DNA of 64,000 nt from the NCBI GenBank assembly GCA_020881915.1, contig JAJFPB010000009.1, positions 1,922,001-1,986,000 on the forward strand, in the 5' to 3' direction. Positions 9,483 through 22,393 of this stretch are shown here, piece after piece. The notes beneath the pieces are model-generated. The model ran no database searches. It was not told the DNA's origin and was given only the letters and a program-made list of their open reading frames with translations. Position numbers and translations under genes: made by a program. Each line of letters begins with the position of its first letter. Position 1 is the first letter of the stretch. The DNA comes from Paramyrothecium sp. XJ0827 (Eukaryota; Ascomycota; Sordariomycetes; Hypocreales; Stachybotryaceae).

Positions 9483-12470
9483 TCAGCCGGAGGTTGACGC
9501 TACTCCTTCATTAATGTTGTTGTCCATTCCGACTTTGAGGCTGCCGATAAACATCTTGAGCACGTTCCCATCAATAGGTTCCGTATCGACTATGTCACTG
9601 TACACATTTATTTTAGCGAGTTCGTGACTGATGAAAACTAAGGTATCGACTTGGTGGACAGTAAGGGACAAGGAGATAGGACGGAGTATGATAGCATGGA
9701 TGAACCAGACAGGGATAGAGGGATGTCACAGAATAGGAGGGGGACGGGCTTCCCGAAAATACTGCGAGAGAACTCACCACTGTTCCTGTTTTCCAATATC
9801 ATCGTCGAGATACTTGAGGTATCTCTTGCCATCGGCATCGTCGCCGAAGCGAACGAACTGTATCATTATGTGCGTCCTGTTCAATCCGTGCAGGCGAATA
9901 GTTTGCATGAGCCTGCGGACAGGCTCCTCCACACCAGCAGCAAACGGCAAGTTGGGCCCCCAGCGACCGTCAGTGAAGACGAGGATGCTCAGAGGCTTGT
10001 GGGTGGAACTAAAAGAGGCTCGACGTCCGCCATTGGTGCCCGAGAGCAGAGAGCCGTTGGCTCGAGGTAGCCGTGGGATGACAACCTTCTCAACGAAATC
10101 GGCTAGGTTGTTCTCCATCATGCCAATATTGAAGTCGCATTCTTTAAGCTTTCGGATGAGCGGCGTTGTGTTGGAGCTGCGGTGCACTGTGGACGGTTGT
10201 GATGCCAGGACAAACTCGATGCCGTTGGTGTCGATTTGCTTGGCGAGATAGGCTAGCGCAACAAATGCGCGAGTGGCTTCGCGAACATGTTGCGCCATTG
10301 ATGGGGAGTTCTCGAAGAAGAAAATATGGTCCCGCCTCGACAGGGAGCCATGGAGTGTTTGAACCAGCTTGTCCACGCGTTTGGCGGTCAAGGTACCCCT
10401 TTTCCGGGCCTCACGAAAATCATTCACATCCTCCAGGCTCAAGGAGTCGTCGAGTAAGATCTCTCCGCTCTTCGGGGACAACATCCTGGTATTGAGTTGT
10501 GGCAAGGCCTTGTGCTTGCCCTTTCCACTGGATCCGGGCCGGGTTGGAGTGGGTGACGGAGCTCGGGGAACGGACGGTGGCAGGGTCGACTGACGAAGAG
10601 ACAGAGTTGTGGCTGTGGTAGCAGACTGACTAGATATCTGTGAGCCAAAGGGGTCTGTGATTGTGGTAGAGGGGCCGCCTGTTGAGTATGCTCGGGGCTG
10701 ATTGACGAGGGCCACTATGGGACTGGTTTGGCGCGACCGATCTGGCGAACCAACGCCTCTGGCGCCGTTGGGAGTTTGGGGCGGCAAAACGTCAGCCTTG
10801 ACAGAGTTGTAATTGTCAAGAATGTGACCAATCTTGTCTTTTAGCCTGTCGGCGTGCCACCGTTGGTTCACATCCTGAGCGAGCATATGGTGCTGCACTA
10901 CATTCAGAATATTTGCAGTGACAGTATCACATGCCGGGAGAGCGTCGATAACTTTCTTATGCATTTGACCCACAGCATGAAGAGCCTCTATGCCATTGTG
11001 AAAAGCATCTCCATAGGCACTCCCGTCAAAGTTGGAAATGAGACTTGTTTCAGCTCGGCGCAGTTGCCCATAGTCGTAGCGCCCTTCCGGCCCCAGAGCT
11101 ACCCATACAGCGGCTTCGCTGAAGATGCACCCCATGGCCCAGATGTCGGCGGCTTCGGACATGCGGTACCGCCCAACTTGTTTATATCGCTCGTGGTGTG
11201 AGATCTCGGGGGCAGAGTACGTGGGGCTGCCATGATGGTCTATGCTCGGCTTCTCGTCCTGAGCATCGAGTGGGACATTGCGCACGTCACTGCATCCAAA
11301 ATCGGCGATCTTGGGTCGGAACTTGTATGGCGAAGCCGTCGGGTCTACTCGATCGAGCAAAATGTTCTCGGGCTTCAAGTCTTCGTGGAGGATGAGAACT
11401 CTGCGGCCGTGGCTTGCGTGTTCCTCGCGCTCGGTGGCCTGATGCACGCGGAACAGACCCTTCAACGTGTCAGTCAAGCTGCTCCAAAAGTCGTGAATTT
11501 GTTCAGCTGTCCGCGGCGGTGGCGTTCCCCTTAGGTACTCGAGCAAGTCACCGCCTTCGGCTAGTTCGAGTATCAGGTTATACGTGTCCATCTGCTGGAA
11601 GGACCCGTAGTAGGCAACGATGTGGTCGGAGGGGTTGGTGCATAGCACTTCCAGGGCTTTGCGTTCATTCTCGTAAAGACGGATACCTCTTTGGGTGTAT
11701 GTCTTGAGAGCCAAGACATTATGTTTCGACCTAGACTGATCCTGCTGGCAAGTGAATCAGTGAGCTGGCATGACTAACAGGTTGGGATGGCTTAGGTAGG
11801 ATAGAAAGCTGTGCCTCCTTGCACTCGGTGCCAAGCGACTAGCTTCCCAGAGTCATTCAGGCCACAAAAAAGGTTCAGCGGGCTGACTATAAAAGAAAAT
11901 ACACACCTGCCGGCTTCGGTGCAACATGTTACAGCTTTCCTGTATTTGGATCCTGTATACGGTAGACATGTCACCTCCACGGAGGTACTGCTTCTTCCAA
12001 GGCAGGATGCGCTTGGGCGCAATGCTTGTGCCTAACAACCGATCGGGATGTAGCTCGAGGGGGAAGAACATCCATTGGAAGCGCTCGAAGGCAGCCCACA
12101 GGTCTAACCAGGCTGGAGCCGACGGCCAAGGACACTCTTCCATAGGGAATTTGCCATCGTTCAGGTCGCGCTTGGTGAAAGCGCTGTCGAGGTACTTGAC
12201 CTCATTGATGTAGACGAGGGTCGAGAAGACGCGTAGGTATTGGTTTCGGATGGCGGAAACAGAGACGATCAAACCGTGCTCGTCAAGAACCTTCTGGATC
12301 TGGTGTGCGCTCCAGTGTTCCCGCAATCTCGCCAGCGGCACGTACTTGCTCTCTCGCTCGTCGGTACTGTCGCCAGTTTGGAGGTGGCTCGAAACGTGGT
12401 TGGTGAACTTGACCACCGACAGGCCGTAGGTCATTGGGTTCGATGGGTACGAATGCTTCAGCGAAGCCAT
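9483..12470 (-). CDS. Ser/Thr protein kinase with C-terminal vWA-like domain
   Basis: Exons 12470-11907, 11741-9778 and 9597-9483 join in frame to 880 residues. Residues 1-165 are an N-terminal region of unknown fold. The kinase domain follows: a weak glycine loop (RGGDMSTVYRI, about 168-178), the ALKTY lysine (about 201), HEDLKPENILL (about 307), DFGCSD (about 335) and YSAPEIS (about 366). A Ser/Pro/Thr-rich linker precedes a vWA-like fold starting FFFENSPSM (about 665), where the metal-site DxSxS is changed to ENSPS. Its last strand IVDTEP.DGNVLKM is encoded by the small final exon, which supports the third-exon join. The kinase has all core motifs and is probably active. The vWA part may bind protein partners without metal. 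The cellular pathway is unknown. Confidence 0.88.
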
Positions 12471-14607
12471 GGGGAGACGCTCGTCACCTTGCAGTGGGTT
12501 TGCATGGAGTGGAGCGTGACAGGTGACGCGCCCGCCCGCCTCGCTCGTCGAGATTGGGCACCGCGGCGGCGGTGGACAAGATATGACTGCAACGGAGGCT
12601 ACTGGAGCAAAGCAGGTGTGACCAATGCATCGTTGCAGTCAGGAGACGCGGCCAGACGGATCGGGTTCCGTGATATAATAAGGTCGACAGAAATGGACAA
12701 GGCGTCCTATTGAGGCAGCCCGTTCGCAATTTCCCTTCGCTTCCCACTGCGCCGTTGTAAGAGGGAATACGACTCGTTGAGAACATTGGGCACCAGGAGG
12801 GGCTTTGTGTACTGGGTACAGATCGGGAAGAGTGACAAGACAAGGCGACGGCTTCAGGAGCTGAAGTCCTCTATACTTGGAATCGGGTTGGTAGCCGAGA
12901 CTATGGGAGCATGACTGGGTGCCTGTTGGTTGTCCACTTGGTAAGGGGTGGATTGAATCCTCCGCTGAGGGGTGAAGGAGGGGTTATCGAGAGCGTGGCT
13001 GAGGGCCTGCCAGCCTGATTTTTGGCTGTCAACAGGCGTATACAATCATGTGCTTTGTGGCTAAGCAAGCCACTGTCATAGGATTGAGGCATTCGGATTG
13101 TGCCTTGGTCGGATCGAAGGCCTTGGCTCGTAACATCATAGGCCCCATGCACTCGCAATGACTGATCAGAACAATTTCATCTTCATTTGAGGTATCCGGC
13201 CTCTCTCTGCTGGCCCAGCACTTGGTCGGGTGCCTAGAATGACGTGTCATTTTCCATCCTTCCTGGGCTTGTTTCTGCACAATGGCTGTCCAACTTGATT
13301 GGTGAGCACGAGGGGAGCTGTGCGAACGGACCCCAAGTCTGCCTCAGCCCTTTCCTCGCCAAATAAGACCAGACCCAGGCGAGGGTGTACGGTGGAGGTT
13401 CAAGCAGCCTGACCGTGCTTATGAAGCGCGAGCGTGTCTCTCAATTTCCTCAGACCCATACTGTCTCACCTCCCGAAAGAAGATTCTAGCAGCTAGTTAC
13501 AACTACCGTAGAGTTGCTGTAGATTGACTGTTCCGCCCAGAACCCCTACTCCAGCACCCCACCTTTGGCTTACCTTTCCCAGCCGTATAGAGGAGAAAGC
13601 CCGGCCGTCGCGTCCTGCAAGATTCCCTAAACAGCATCTCAATGCCCTAGAACTAACTCCACTGAAGGAGTCTGTTTACTTAGTGCAGAATAAAGTATAG
13701 GAAGTGAAATCTGAACAATACAGAACAAGTAATTGAACTGGATCAAGCTGAAGAAGCAGGTAGGCACGTGGGATGTGGTTACAACGGGCTCTTCACCTAA
13801 CCCAGGGCTCGTGCATATCCAAGGAGACCTTTGTGGGTAGGTGAGCAGTTGGTTCAATTCAACGAGAGACCCCTGCAGCTTCTGGGGGGGAAAGGCTTGG
13901 CCAAATTAATAGTTAACGCTATCGCCTAAAAATGCTCTGCGTGATGTGTGTGCCATCCTGCAATGAGATCAGGAAAACTACAAAAATACTCTTGGAAGGT
14001 GCATGTCCTTCTCAAGCATTAAGTTTTGCTGTTATGCTCCGCAGCTGTTTAAACTAAACAGGAAGGATACTGGGAGCAGATTGCGTCCGTCTCGGCGGAA
14101 GGGGGACTTTGAGGATGCGCATACTAATGCCATCAAATTTGACAGAAGTTGTCTTTTGATGAAGCTCTGTTCCTAAGGTATCGGTGGTAGGAAGTATCAA
14201 AGCCGGGCCATGAAAAAGCTACCATTGGCATAGGTAATTGGGAGCACAAACCCCGTATCGCAGACCTGCGTTGTTTGTTGCCAGTTTGAACGAGCTCTTT
14301 TGTTGCTGTTCTAATTAAAGTTCTGATGTGGTCTCTCGAGTGGCTGTGTGAGCGATGGTCGTGATGGTATCACAATACTATCGGAGAGGTGCGCTAGAAA
14401 AGTGAGACTACATATTGACTGTATATTCCCTCCGATTATGTCTACCGGGATATTCATAAGAGACGACCAACGAAACCATTGGAATATAAGTGAAGAAGGC
14501 AGGAAAATTCTTGATGTCGCATCCGGAACCCTACAATACTCAGCTATAATAACACTTGTATTCTTACAATCCTAAATTCGCCCTCTTCGTTTCACGAGGC
14601 AATCACT
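12471..14607. other. intergenic
   Basis: About 2.1 kb between the kinase and CorA-like genes; the left part is the kinase promoter and 5' leader. Several 60-119-codon frames on both strands have low-complexity, unprotein-like composition. I see no gene, repeat or RNA. Confidence 0.45.
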
Positions 14608-16181
14608 TCAAACAGTCGCCGTGCCCTGTTTCTGCTTTTCTTCTTCGAAGGTGCTGTATGTAACCACTTGCGCTGCGGCAAGGTGCTGCTTGCGTCGTGC
14701 CCAGAAGTATGCTAACCCCCATAGAACCAGCACGAAGATCATCAGAGGCAAGCATATGGCCAAGAAGAGCCGCAACGCGCTGGGTTTGAAGGCCCATCCG
14801 CCGAGAGCATGACCAGCAGCTATCGATACGGTAGGGATATCGTTGTCATCGAATGCGAGAATGCCTGTACTGAAGAACGTCTGGGAATCTGTCAGAGACC
14901 CTGATGATACGATGCTCCTTGCCCTCAACAATAGTGGAAGACCGTATCTTACAGCGACGAAAGTACCGGGCAGAAAGAAGAGTGTTAGAACGGTGATGGA
15001 GTGCATTGAAACCGTCTCTTGCTTTGTTTTGGTAGCAACGTCATGCATGTCTTGGGTGAGCAGTTGCATCGTCTGTGTCGATTGTCTTGCTTGGCGGGCA
15101 AAATACTCCCCGGTGCGCATGTTCTTGTACTGTAAAATCCCAGTGAACTAGTTATCGAAGTCAGAGACGGTACACGCAATAGAAGAAGGGGTAGTCTGCT
15201 AACCAGCGACATGACTTTGTCAAGATTCGAAATTGTAGCTCTGGCGCGTGATTGCTGATCATTCAGTTCTCGTATGCATGCGCGTGCTTGCTCGAAGAAT
15301 CTGCCAAAATTGACCAAATCTACATTTACTCGAGACGTGAAAGCAGCGGAATTTTGTAAGCATTCGAAACGCCTTATGATGTCCTCAATGACATTCTTGT
15401 CTTGGGCAATTGCTCCGCTCGCCTCCTCGAGTCGGCTGACGTCGCGGTGAATTGCTTGAAGTTGATCAAAAGAGAACAGCTGCTCGATATTGAGATAATT
15501 TGCCTTGTCTATCGTTGTTGGTACGGGTGGGGGAGGGCTGCTTGCGGCCTTCTGTGGGAACCTTAAGAATTCACGAAAGCTTGTTGATCGCGAGACAGGA
15601 CCTTGGTGAGAGAGGCCTGTAGCCTGTCGACTTTGCGTTGGTGGTTGACTAGCGGTCAAGGCCGAGATGGCTTCATCACTAGTTGACTCCACAACTGAAC
15701 CACTCTTGGTCAAGGCTGAAGGTCTCGCGGCAGCATTCTCCAGAAAATCGATATATGAGGACCATTTCTCGATACACCAGCCAAAGATGAGCAAGTGCGA
15801 TCGCAAGGCCAGCGACAATGAACCTTCAACCGTGCTGACATCGTCTTGACGGCGGCGTGACGAACTTCCGTCAAGGTCCTTGACGAGGCGTTCTCGGATG
15901 AGTCCGTTCGCCTTCAGAATGATCCAAGACGATTGACCGCCCACAAGATCAAAAGAAAAATGCACAGCCGTCTGCCGGATAAGCCATGGCCACTGCTTCT
16001 CTTTTTCTTCATATTCTACGCCTATCAGATTGAAACAGTGTTGGATATGCAGCCCTGATCTGCCTAGCTCGTCTATTTGCAGCACTTGTTCTGTCAAATG
16101 GTCCTCGTGGGCAAACGTTGCCTGGAGATGTGGATCTTCCCTTCGGCAAAACGTGAAGACATGGTTGAGAAATTTTGGCAT
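14608..16181 (-). CDS. CorA-like two-helix membrane protein
   Basis: Three exons (16181-15204, 15147-14953, 14880-14608), each ending on a codon boundary, give 481 residues. The second intron (72 nt) is in frame and could be missed by automatic callers; removing it restores the conserved LPGTFVATFFSTGILAF. The N-terminal ~320 residues are cytosolic, with a Pro/Ser-rich insert and helices. These are followed by a long helix with NMRTGEYFARQARQS, a first membrane helix (ITVLTLFFLPGTFVATFFST), a loop and a second helix (LFLAICLPLMIFVLVLWGLAYF). This matches the fungal CorA-like Mg2+-transporter-like superfamily. The GMN motif of true CorA channels is absent, so Mg2+ transport cannot be assumed. 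Confidence 0.88.
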
Positions 16182-17398
16182 GGCTTGTAAATGAGTTAAG
16201 GCATATAGTAGTTGTTGTTTGCTGATACTCAGCGGGTCTCTCGAATACCGGGCGTGGATGAACCTGTACTATCAATTACTAACTATCATCTTCGGAACGG
16301 TAAGGACCCGTGAATGATAATTGTGTCTGCTTTGGCTTAAGAAGGCCTAGGCAAAGGAGCAGGGGGCGTGTTCGGGGTCCTTACATATATCGACATCGTG
16401 GGTCCTTGCTATGCTCATTCAATGAGTTCTGCAGCAGCTGATCCGCGTCTGCTAATTTCGGCGAGAGTGTAAAGCCTAATACACAGTCAGAATCTCGAAA
16501 TATTCACACTAACTCGGAGCGAAGCACTCAACGTTTTGTATTTTCTAAGTAATCAAGGAGATACAATGAGCGATGCCTTGAGTGGAAGATGGCCGATTCA
16601 TCTGTTCCTAGTCTTTTCTGATAGGCTTCAAGTTCATGGTCAAATAATTCGGTCCGCAACAAGTTCAGAGGATAAGTCGCGGATTCAGCTCTCGAGGCTT
16701 GGAATTCCGGAAACCTATTCTGCCCAGTTGCCATTTTGATAGTGGTATGGTGCGATGCTAGCCTCTACACCTGCCGCAGATGTGTGAGGTGCATCAATTG
16801 CCTAAAATCGCGGTTTCGTCGCCGTTATGCCTATATTTAAACACCGTTCAGTTCAAACTCCAGTTATTACGCCTTAAAGCCTTACAGCAAGGCTCATGTT
16901 GCAACACGCCTGGTTGCTCAAGAGCATTTAGCATGTCCAGCAAGTGTACAAATGTAAGAATATCGAGGGGGTCCCACGTTGGCAGAAAAATGCCCCGTCC
17001 CCGTGGCGGCGAGGCGCAGCGTTGCCGGTCTTGGGCCCCAAGGCTCCCCGCTATATGCCTCGCCATTCAAGCTGTTGGACAGGGTCGCCTGACAAGTGAC
17101 ACATTGAGCAAGACACGGGGAGCTGGATGAGAGACAATGTGAATTTATTATTGGACAATCTGGATCCGTGCACACTTGAAACTGACAACATCGTGAAAGC
17201 CTTGCGTTGTTCCTGCATTCCGCCCGATCACGTACCGCAGCCTCATAGCCCGCTGTCGGCCCTTTCCCGAGAATTTACGCAGACCATGGTTCTTCGAAAG
17301 CTGTACATTCGCCCCATTTGCGACTCACAACAAACCCAGCCACAGCTCAGTGCCTAGCATACGGCCTAGCCGTGGCGTTGCATAGCAGCATTGCCCGA
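16182..17398. other. intergenic
   Basis: Promoter of the CorA-like gene and flank of the microprotein gene. A minus-strand frame at 16734-16528 (68 codons) has plausible protein composition but no homology I recognise. The remaining frames look spurious. Confidence 0.4.
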
Positions 17399-17775
17399 TC
17401 AGTCATCCTCCGGTTCATATCGCACGTTGTCGGAAATGTAGTTCTTCTCATCCTTTTCGAAGCCCGCCAATTAGCTGAAAGACACTAGAGACGGTGCTCT
17501 GACCAGAATTCACGTAGCTGGGCAAAAGAAGTTTGACATACCTGCGTCAATCGGCGAGGGAGCTTGAGGCGGTACCAATCCTCTGTTTGCTTTGGACCTG
17601 TGTCAGCATCTGTCCAGGTTTCGCCACGGGACCTGTGAACAAGATGTCGACTCTGGGACAGGTGACTCACTGTGACCGAGACTTGATCTTGCTGAGTGTG
17701 AAACAGCCTCTTTAGGTAGCTCTCTAGGTCATCCTTGCGCAGGCGGTACGACTTAAGATAATCCTCTTCGGCCAT
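17399..17775 (-). CDS. 68-residue charged microprotein, three exons
   Basis: Proposed exons 17775-17671, 17589-17542 and 17452-17399 all end on codon boundaries and give 68 residues. The protein is highly charged. It begins MAEEDYLKSYRLRKDDLESY, has a middle EDWYRLKLPRRLTQ segment and ends DNVRYEPEDD. Donors are GTGAGT and GTATGT; both acceptors would be AAG with CTGAC and CTAAT branch sites 10-16 nt upstream. AAG acceptors are used by other genes here. There is no signal peptide or membrane segment. The alternating basic and acidic helix-like pattern suggests a small cytosolic or nuclear factor, but I do not recognise the family. Confidence 0.5.
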
Positions 17776-18668
17776 TGCATTCTACGCCGCGCGGTTTGAC
17801 AAGGTTAAAAGTGGGAATAGGTGACGCTGCAGCTGGTTTTGCAGCCACTGTCGGTATTGGACTCCCGCGTCGTCGAAGCTTTGATCCCGATATTGCGAGG
17901 CTTGTGGCAAATAAGGACGATTCTTTTGCTAAACACTACGCGCAGAGCAAGATACGCCACAGGGCACCACTGGGTTTATCGGTATCCGAAGTAGCGACTG
18001 TAACAGCGGGAGAATACAGGGTCGACTTCCATGAATAGGACCTAATTTTTCGCGTTCTGGGGCAGCTGAGCACGAAACAGCGAAAAGAGGGGTAATTTTG
18101 AGCCGCATTACCATAGACTTATCGGTTTGCCTCTGACCGGTCGAGCCTGATTTTGTGGTGACACTGTGGCGGAGAATCGTCTTGAGCACTTCATGCGGGT
18201 TGCCATCCCTTTTATGCCTGTGCATGTGAGACCGCCAATCAAAGTGCCACAGGACTGAGAAGGCTGCTGATCAGGTGCCGGGTGATCCATTTACACTCCA
18301 TAAGCTGTGGTCGTCAGCTGCAAGTGAGATTCCACCGAAAGCCATTTTTCCCCAGCGTCTTCGCAAGTGCTCATAAGCTCAAAGAGTCCGCAAGGTGATG
18401 ATGAAAATTGTAATTATACTTTTTCAATAAAAACATTACACAATTCTTCATAATTCGTACAAGTATACAAGAATCGAAAACTGTTCACGTGTTTTAATCT
18501 ACTTCTCTATATATTACTTTGCTCACTGGTTGGGAATTGTTACTATGTTGGGTATTCCAGACTGGAAGACACTTGCTACAGACAGACTACAAGACAGGTT
18601 TTAATATTGAAAACGGGCAACTTTGGTTCTTTCATTCATTAAATCTCACATCTATTCGTTCTTTGTCC
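17776..18668. other. intergenic
   Basis: Promoter of the microprotein gene, then the AT-rich 3' flank (about 18400-18520) of the BNR_4 gene. No gene is recognised. Confidence 0.45.
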
Positions 18669-20072
18669 TCAGAACTCAAGCGTCAGGTCCCAGACCTGCA
18701 ATTTTCTGTCCGGGAACGGCCCTCCCTGCCGAACGAACAGGCTCAAGACATTGCTGTCCCTAAGCCGCGCTTTATCAAACAGCGGCTCCGTCGAGCTGTT
18801 CGGAATGACGGTGAGCAGAGTCCAATCCTGGTAGTTTCTGGCTCTAGTAGATGCATAGACGTGAAGCTCCAAGGCGGCTTCGTCAGGCAATAGCGCAATC
18901 AGGTTGTTGCCGATTTTATCTGCTGCGAATTTACCTCGAAGGTTGTAAAGGTTAGGAGGCCCTAGGTTTGGTGGGTCTATGGCTCTCTTGGACCAGACCC
19001 CGTTAGTCTCCCGGAGGTAGTGCTGGTAGAGTTGTTTGCCAGAGAGGTTGTCCCTCATCAACATATGAAATCTTCCTTGAGAATCCACAAGCTGGCCTTC
19101 CTGGTTGACCATCTGGCTGTTCTGGGGCACTCGCCAAACGAGGGGATTCTCGGCTGGGATAGGCTTTGGAAGGACGGCGCCGTTCGTATTGCGCCAGGTT
19201 CGACCATCATCATCCGAGTAAGCGTAGAAGATGTCGTGGTTGGTGTTGGCATCTGGCGTCTCTCTCACAGTCCAGGACACAGACAGTCTCCCATTGTGGT
19301 AGTCCAGACCGTTGATATAAGCGTTGTTGTCATTACCCTGGAGATATTTGCCGTATGCCTGCCAACTACCAGTACTTGTGGAGTAGCGATGGATGTAGCT
19401 ATCACCAGAACCAGATCTGTGTTTATTGTCAGCATTGGAACACAAGTTCGGTGGCCTAGGCACTTACTGTCCAATACGGAACTCGAAGAGCAGGTCTCCG
19501 TTAGTCAGGGTTTCGAACCGCGGATAGGTCAGTGGCGTCCAAGGCCCTGTAGATCCAGGCAGGTCATGAAGGACTCCTCCGAAAAGATCCGCATTCCAAC
19601 GAGCCGGGACGTCGCGAGCAATACCGGTTTTTGAGACACGATAATTTAGTGGTACATCCTTATTAGTTAGTGCTTATCAGTTACGTGTATGTGAAGTGAT
19701 CCTTACATGATGATCGAAGCTCAGATGGATTTTTCCGTCTCCTGAGATGGCCAAAGAAATCATGTTGTGCCCGTCCAGGGTCTTTTGCACATAGTCGGTA
19801 AAGGTCAGGTATTCCCAGGCCGCGACACTAGGCTTGACACGGCGGCGACCCAGCTTGACATAGTGGTTTCCGTAGCCTGCTGGAGCTGTCTCGTAAAACG
19901 TAACGTATTGGTAGTCGCCAAACGTGACCAGAACGTCCTCCTGGTAGCTGACACCATTGAGTCGTTGCGATCCTTGAATGTCTGTTCCAACATTCCACGT
20001 CTTCGAATCGACAAGGCGAGCCGCCGAAGCGCACGAGGCCAAACAAGCCACCACTGACAGAAGGAATCGCAT
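18669..20072 (-). CDS. secreted BNR_4 beta-propeller, probable polysaccharide lyase
   Basis: Exons 20072-19707, 19658-19468 and 19416-18669 give 434 residues. Residues 1-17 are a signal peptide ([17 protein letters not shown]). The mature protein matches the BNR-repeat family BNR_4: [20 protein letters not shown], then [30 protein letters not shown], and Asp-box-like turns such as SDDDGRTW. The first exon join restores the diagnostic DHHDVPLNYR segment. BNR_4 propellers include lyases that cut next to uronic acid residues (ulvan and rhamnosyl-glucuronate lyases, families such as PL24, PL25, PL40 and PL42), generating unsaturated uronic ends. The GH88 gene 2.3 kb away is the enzyme expected to act on such ends, which supports a lyase role. 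The exact polysaccharide cannot be read from the sequence. Confidence 0.88.
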
Positions 20073-22393
20073 ATTGTCGCCACTTCTTAGTTACTCAATA
20101 GTACACGGCACGGATGGAGTGGCGACCTGCGAGGCTTTTAAGGCACTCTGCGCGTACTATAGTCACCATTCTCTAGGTGACATCGGCCCAGGTCCGTCCG
20201 CATAATGAGCCGGATGGAATTATGGGCAATTCTGCGAGTCAAACCCACTAATGACGAATCCCCGGGTCAAAACCTAGAAGCGGCGTCTCTCCGCAACATG
20301 AACTAGTCAATTACGAGCAGTGCCTTGATTGGACTGCCCTCGTGATGGCAGCCGAGCGGCAGATTCCCCAGATTGCGGGGAGACAAGGCCCTTGGCAAGA
20401 ATACGACATTAATTTCCTCGCGTTACCCATGGGCCTTCTAAAATATGATGGGGAAAGACTGGGGATTGCGAGTAGTCGAGTGGGTCGCAGCCAAGGCTGG
20501 TAAGGCCGATGATACATTCTAGTCGGATCTGGTATGTCGGGTGGTGATCCCCCGAGGCATGGTGCCAGCCCGCGCTACAGACTCGGCTCAATGTCGTCCA
20601 GAGGGTGCGGCTATCTGTCGATAGTTGAGTAATTAAACGATGGAGTTATTGAGTGTTCGCCATTACAATGAAGCAATCTATACAGCCCTCGATGCATCCA
20701 GTAACCTAAATATCAGCAATTCAACAATTAGACAAGCAATCTGGGAGGTAGAAATTGAAGGGCTTACGTGGATTCAAAGTGTAGTTTCTGGTAGAAGTCT
20801 GTATGAGTTGTGGGTGTTGAAGACGCATGATTGGAAACGCCAGTTTCAGGGTCGAGCCCTCGTCATAACTGTGTCTCCTGCCACATGCCAGGCCTTCTTG
20901 CCCCTGCTTTCGAACGAAGAGTCACGACATGAACCTTTGAAGTCGACTACGAAAGAGATTTTGATAGACTCGATTCGAAAACTGAAGGAAGCGTCGCATT
21001 GATGTAGAATATAGGCTGAGTTTGGGTTCCTCTGCTACCTACTAGTGATACTTCATCCGTAAACAATTTTTGCCCGAAGGACAATGCTTATCATGGGCGA
21101 AGTGATGATGATTATCAGGAGCATAGTTCTCGAGTCGTCATATAACATAATTCAGCTCACTGTCAGCCGCATTGTCATCGGACTAGGTAATGTTATGACA
21201 TAGTCTATAGCTCCATTTCGTGTCGGCAAATGTGTTCCTGCAGGAACTGTCACTATCCTTGGGGTTGCCAACGGTAATAGGCAATCGTCTTCCCTTGGGT
21301 TAAGAACCCCTTACCGAAACCTAGGCAATGACGAATTGCTCGTTGCCTATAGTACTCTTGTAACTTATGAGGAAGAGACACTATCGTCTGATGGTTACTT
21401 ATCATGTTTGCCGTAGTGAATTTAGTTTTCATTCAATAGTTTGCTTCTTCCACACTGAGACCTAAGGGGTTGAACTCGAAAACGTTTCACTGCTTTTTGA
21501 GAAAGGGGAAACTAATGTGGAAAACTGAGAGAGAATAGTTCTATTGCGAGGATAGCCAGACTAACCAAATCCCAGCTGTATAGTAGGAAGCGGTCAATAA
21601 GGTGCCCGGGGTTCCTTGTATCAACCACTTCGATACATCTACTCATCCCGCATGTCATCACGATAGCAACTTGTCCACACCTACGGCACAATACATAGCA
21701 AAGGCGGACTTGTCCGCTAATGACCCATGTGAATGCCTTGGAACTTAAATGTCATGATTAAATATTCGCTCACATTTGTAGGTCTTGAGGCAGAATAATT
21801 ATAAGAGGAGACAAAATCTTGTCTAAAGACTACTAATGGCGTGTATGGTTGAAATGCTGAAATGCAGGGCTAATCAAGACAGGCCTGAATATGGGTTTCT
21901 GTCTGCAATTCTTGGATGGCGAGAAACATCACGTTTCAATAAGCAATGCAGAGGTAGCAGACGGTATGACGATGGATGTTTCCTGCATGGCAAGCTTGAT
22001 TGACAACCCCACGTGAGAGGCAATGTGGAGAGCACATGCACTCGGCATTGGTGCGCAAGTAATCCTTGACTAGCGCCGGCGTAGTCTGCTGTAATGTTTG
22101 GTTCAACAGCCACAAGAAATAGCGTCTTGGGCGTCTCGCAGCCCCGCAATGATCGGCTGGTTGGCTCCAGCAACGGGCATCGGAGGAATCCACGGATTCG
22201 CCCACGGTCCTCGCGGCAAGTCTGGGTCGGCTGTTACCCTACAGTCCGAAGCAGCCAACGACATTCATGCCAGCGATGCGGCACATCAAATCAAGCTGCT
22301 TAAAAGAGGAAGCCTCTTGGTTATACAAGTCTCCCAGTCCATTAGTAGTCCTATACTTTCCTTCTTTGCCAGGGCAACTGCCTACACAACGAC
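20073..22393. other. divergent promoter region between lyase-like and GH88 genes
   Basis: About 2.3 kb separating the divergent BNR_4 and GH88 genes, apart from one uncertain open frame at 20640-21002. TCCCCGGG at 20259-20266 and CCCGGGG at 21605-21611 match the SYGGRG consensus of the carbon-catabolite repressor CreA. Such short motifs also occur by chance. Confidence 0.4.
20640..21002 (+). other. uncertain 120-codon open frame
   Basis: An open frame from ATG to TGA with reasonable amino-acid composition, starting MELLSVRHYNEAIYTALDAS and ending in a Lys/Glu-rich helix-like tail. I recognise no family, signal peptide or intron. It sits inside the divergent promoter region. It may be a small orphan gene, a relic or chance. 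Confidence 0.25.

Noticed and set aside
12484..13280. Several 60-119-codon open frames on both strands
   Set aside because: Low-complexity Ser/Arg/Pro composition, mutually overlapping, no splice sites or homology; probably chance frames in GC-rich DNA.
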